Assembly: GCA_038049695.1 (NCBI GenBank)
Contig: CP142453.1
Location: forward strand, 19,410,001 to 19,474,000
Direction of reading: 5' to 3'
Origin: Cinnamomum chago
Taxonomy: Eukaryota > Streptophyta > Magnoliopsida > Laurales > Lauraceae
Length of the DNA: 64,000 nucleotides
Below the pieces are notes generated by a model. The model had not been told where the DNA came from, did not search any database, and saw nothing but the letters and a program-made list of their open reading frames with translations. Shown here one piece after another: positions 60,375 through 64,000 of this stretch (its first letter is position 1; each line of letters begins with the position of its first letter). Position numbers and translations under genes: made by a program.

Positions 60375-60600
60375 GTACTGCTCGGTTTAAATAGACAGTG
60401 CAACATTATTCTGCACGGCGAAATGGAACCGTGCCAGTTCTGTTTGCACAGCTCAATGTAACCGTACAACCTCTATTTGCACGGTAATATGAAACCGTGC
60501 AAATTATATGTGCACAGCTTATATAGGCCGTGCATATATATTCTGCGCGGTTTACAATTGCCGTGCAGAAAATCCCTGCACGTCTCTGGACTGCCGAGCA
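60375..60600. repeat. palindromic minisatellite array, right subterminal
   Basis: About six units with a period near 36 bp, for example GCACGGCGAAATGGAACCGT and GCACGGTAATATGAAACCGT. They lie about 470-690 bp from the right end of the MULE, mirroring the left array. Confidence 0.85.
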
Positions 60601-61076
60601 GATCGCGAACAGATGTTTTCAAAAATGAAAAACTGGAGTTCGAAACTATTCTTTTCACACCAAATTCTTCCCTATTTGTTGCAAAGGTCTCACAACTATA
60701 CTCTCTAATGCATAAATTACAACCTAAACAAATTTGTGAAAATGATAAACCTATGAAGAAGAAGAAGGGCTCTCACCTGTTTCACTGTCCTGATGAAGAA
60801 GACGAAGAAGAAGGAGCGCAGCTCACCAACTGTCCACGAGGGTTTGAGAGCTGTGAAGTGGGACGACTCCGAATGGCCACAAATTTAAAAAATGCAAACG
60901 AGGGAATGTTCAGGAAATGGAACAGGGAACGAACGGTGAGGTTGGATGGGCAGTCTGGGGATTATGGTGGGTGTGCTCAGCAAAATCAAGCCAAAATTAG
61001 AATGGGTGTGGTGAGGTCAGCAAGTGGGTGTATTCAGGAGAATAGGTGGGTGCATATATAATTTCCCGAAGAGTTT

Positions 61077-62308
61077 TGGTGTGGGTTTTGGATGTTCTTT
61101 CTCAAAACTGATTACTGGCATAGCTAGTAGGGCCCACTTGTGAAATCTAGTGGCTGAAAAATCACAAGCATGAAGTATTGAAAAAGAAAATAGCCCCATC
61201 AAAAATTATTCAGGCCCACGAACTTAAAAAGTTTAATGGCATTTTAAATATAGGCTTTTTAAGATTTAATTTAATAACAAGTGAAAGTTTAATGAGCTTA
61301 AAATTAAAATTGGTATTTGATCATAAGATCACAAAATTATCAAAAGGGATGTCGCGGCGTGCACAAGTAGACCCCATAGAGGTGGACTACTAAGGTAGTT
61401 TGATCTTTGGAGAACATATTCCAATCGAGTTAAGCTCAAATTACTAGTGTGAGAGGCCCAAAAATGAAAATAAATATTAAAATTTGATTTTTTTAAATAT
61501 CTTAAGAAAAATAAAAAATATATATTATCTAATGACTAATGGTAGGAGTAAAAATCTATAATAGTTTAAATTGAATAATTAAAATTATAAATAAGTTATC
61601 GAGAGACCAACAAACCATATAATTAATTGCAAAAGAGAATAAATATTATTTAGTACATTATCCACAAAATAAGCGTGTCCCACCTCATGATCACATCCAC
61701 CAAAAAATTAGATAATTATAGCAACAAATTACTCATGTGAATGTATTTACATTTTTTATAATGCTTATATGATTTAGAAACTCAAAGGGGTTGTTATACC
61801 CATGAAAAAGGCATGTCCTAAGCTAATGTAAAAAGAAAATAATAATTTTATTTTCAATTTTAGTTTATCTTTTGGTATGTAAATGTGAAAAAAAAAATAA
61901 AATAAATAAGAAAATTATATAAAAGGAAAGATATATATATATATATATAATAAGATTACATAAATCACGGTATAAATTTTAAATTATAAAATGTCACTTA
62001 TTTTAACTTTTTATATAATTTGTAGGTAAAACAAAAGAAAAAAAAGGTCATTTTCCATTTAACCATTGTCCTAACAAAATAAGTAATTCAAAATCCACAC
62101 AGTTTGAACATTTTGACATTGATTTATTGAATATCTGCCAAAGAAGACTCAAACTAGTACATAATTATTTTTAATGAGAAACAAATGTAGCCATACAATT
62201 ACAGCATATTAACAACACTAAGCAATTATTTTAATGAAATCATAAAAATATTAAATATCTATAAATTAAGAATTGATCGTAATGTAATATACAATGTATC
62301 AATATTAA
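61077..62308. other. AT-rich intergenic DNA, no gene seen
   Basis: Very AT-rich with homopolymer runs and a (TA)n run near 61932. Open frames are short and of low complexity. Confidence 0.55.
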
Positions 62309-62317
62309 TAATTTATA

Positions 62318-62449
62318 GGGATATGCTCACACAAGCTACAGCCTACCTCATTACAAGCTGGAGCCTCATAAGCACCCTTTGGGCCTCACCTGGGCCTCAC
62401 ATGCTCCAGCTTGTAATAAGGTGGGCTGCAGCTTGTGTGAGCATATCCC
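62318..62449. mobile_element. 132-bp MITE with 9-bp target duplication
   Basis: Arms of about 46 bp beginning GGGATATGCTCACACAAGCT are inverted copies with few mismatches around a loop of about 40 bp. TAATTTATA flanks both sides (62309-62317 and 62450-62458). The 9-bp duplication and GGG...CCC ends indicate a Mutator-type MITE. It is GC-rich against a very AT-rich background. Confidence 0.9.
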
Positions 62450-62458
62450 TAATTTATA

Positions 62459-64000
62459 ACTCACTCTTTTTGTTAATAACTTATTGAACTTTTGAAGTTG
62501 AATTCAGATCTTCTTAGACGCACAAAAAATTGAATACAGAAAAATAAAATATATTAATATTTAATTATTGCCTACCACATGACAACTTTTTGTCGGTTTA
62601 AAACAGAAGAAATTTTGTAAAATCTACAAATTTATATGGTGGACAACTTTTTCTCAATTATATGGCGGACAACTTTTACTTTTTCTCCCTTTGCAGCGGA
62701 GGAAGTTTTTTAAGATCACTGATAGTGTAGAGTTATATGGCGGATAACTTTTCCTCCTTTTAGAGTGGATGAAGTATTGAAAAATAAAGTCTACCGCCAA
62801 TATTTATGGCAGTAAGCCTGCCGGAAGCTTACTTTTGAATTTTACAGAAACCGACTTATTTCATGGACTTAATGTAAATTAGAATAAAAACAAACACCAA
62901 ATAATACTTAATGGCCAATATATTACATTAATATAGATAATTAATAGATCTTACTTCTCTTTATTTTGTGTGTCTATTTCCAAAAATAATAATCATTAAA
63001 CCATTATAATTGATTGGATTGTAAGAGTTATAAGGATGAGAATCTAATAAGAAAGCCCTGTAAAAAGTAATTAAAGTTTAAAAATATATTAAATTAATAT
63101 AATACTTTAAACTTGAGAAAATAATATACTAATATTTTTTTAACAATTTTAGAAGAAGATAAGATGAGAATGGAGATTAAAAACCCATGGTAAAAGAAAA
63201 AATTATTGCCAATGATAAGAGATGAAAACGCAAAAATAATAGGAGATATTATAATCGATAAAATAAAACAAAATAAGAGAAAATGGCATAAAGTGAATAA
63301 AAAAAAGAATATGAATTCAAAACTTGTTTTTTTCTTATCTTAGTTGAAAATGGGCGGAAAAGATATTGAAAGGTCAACCAATTTTTGAAATGAAAAATGA
63401 AAAAAACCTTTAATCAATAAGAGTGGCCAAAAGAGTATATAAAATACTAATAAAAAAATATAAACAAAAATAACTTAAACCAATGAAGAATATAAAATAA
63501 AAGTAAAAAAGATATGACTTCGAAATCAAAGTAATTTAGAATTTCAAGAAGATGAAGAGGGTTGTCTCCCTTATGTATCTCACTGGCGTTCCATAGAATA
63601 AGAAGGCAATTAGAAAACTCGGATTTTTTTAAATATAGAATTAGTGAGAAAATTAATCTAAAACAAATAAATACACCCTTTTATGATTCTTAAAATTAAA
63701 CTTATTGAAAAAGAAACTCGGCTTGGAAAAGAAAGAAATTTTGTACTTTGATAATGAGAATCATTTAATATGTTTACATTGATCTTCAGCAAAATAAATA
63801 AATCAGTATCAGTAGGTTCTTTTTTCTTTAAATGAGAGAGAGTGGTCGTGCTGTCGCCGGCACCCAAATATAATAAAACCTTTACTCCAAAAAAATATAT
63901 GTAGTATCGCGAGTAAGGATCGTTCCCACGGAGAGTGTTTAGTCAAATTTTATGCTATGTGATTAAAGATGGGGGTTTTGATTATACTGAAAGCAAAAAT
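62459..64000. other. AT-rich intergenic DNA, no gene seen
   Basis: A short motif (ATATGGCGGACAACTTTT) recurs near 62636, 62661 and 62729. The last 100 bp (TATCGCGAGTAAGGATCG and onward) resemble a common repetitive sequence of plant retrotransposons, but the element runs out of the window. Confidence 0.45.

Larger units (their letters stand above)
51906..61067. mobile_element. 9.16-kb Mutator-like element carrying transposase-OTU and PMD genes
   Basis: The left end GAGAAATTCTATTCGCACCC and the right end (as complement) GGGAAATTATATATGCACCC align without gaps over 44 bp, 32 identical, ending in a shared GAATACACCCAC. They are flanked by TAGGAGTTT (51897-51905) and GAAGAGTTT (61068-61076), 7 of 9 matching, as expected of an old 9-bp Mutator target duplication. 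Inside are a transposase gene (+, 52292-55212) and a PMD gene (-, 60320-55793) in convergent orientation, each starting a few hundred base pairs from one end. Palindromic minisatellites lie inside both ends and between the genes. Gene layout and end structure match the MuDR plan. Both genes are now broken. Boundaries are inferred from one copy. Confidence 0.8.

Noticed and set aside
60477..61061. 194-codon open frame near the right end of the MULE
   Set aside because: It overlaps the minisatellite and the terminal repeat, has no domain, and lies antisense to the probable PMD leader.

Overview
The window is plant nuclear DNA. It has spliced genes with GT-AG introns, long AT-rich intergenic stretches, CYP71-type P450 genes, a LAMMER kinase with 12 exons, a gene for mitochondrial ribosomal protein bL12m, and LINEs, SINEs, MITEs, a solo-LTR-like insert and Mutator-like elements. 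It is an angiosperm. I cannot name the species.

Layout: 1-29800 is a decaying tandem array of cytochrome P450 loci. Locus 1 shows only its 3' exon (1028-1642), because its 5' exon lies left of the window. Next come an exon-2 pseudogene with a nonsense codon (3098-3668), an exon-1 stump (11306-11551), one complete two-exon gene (17017-19742), a short exon-2 relic (24441-24614) and a relic of 3' flank only (28548-29190). The flanks align between units, and the differences between units expose younger insertions: a 1.31-kb foldback element (8422-9731), a LINE (22095-23237), two SINEs (23543-23774, 26665-26836) and a MITE (25186-25470). 30000-32500 is mostly intergenic with a small LINE tail. 32543-38129 is an intact AFC2-like LAMMER kinase gene with a 378-bp MITE in intron 10. 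40152-40868 (-) encodes a LEA2/NDR1-HIN1-like membrane protein. 41000-51000 is gene-poor and holds a LINE with a nested hAT-like MITE. 51134-51724 (-) encodes bL12m.

The most interesting object is 51906-61067, which I reconstruct as a 9.16-kb Mutator-like element (MULE). Its ends are imperfect 44-bp inverted repeats flanked by a diverged 9-bp target duplication. Inside are two convergent genes. One is a MULE transposase with a zinc-cluster domain, a DDE core, a SWIM finger and a C-terminal OTU-like cysteine protease domain (+ strand, broken by three nonsense codons and a frameshift). The other is a five-exon plant mobile domain (PMD, MAIN-like) gene (- strand), open in all exons except for a 2.2-kb LTR-type insertion with a 5-bp target duplication. 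The arrangement recalls maize MuDR (mudrA and mudrB convergent between the TIRs), with a PMD gene in the second position. Three arrays of a palindromic GCACGG...CCGTGC minisatellite lie inside each end and between the genes. The left end of the element sits about 180 bp upstream of the bL12m start codon, beside a telo-box.

61068-64000 is AT-rich and appears to hold no gene, apart from a perfect-looking 132-bp MITE with a 9-bp duplication.
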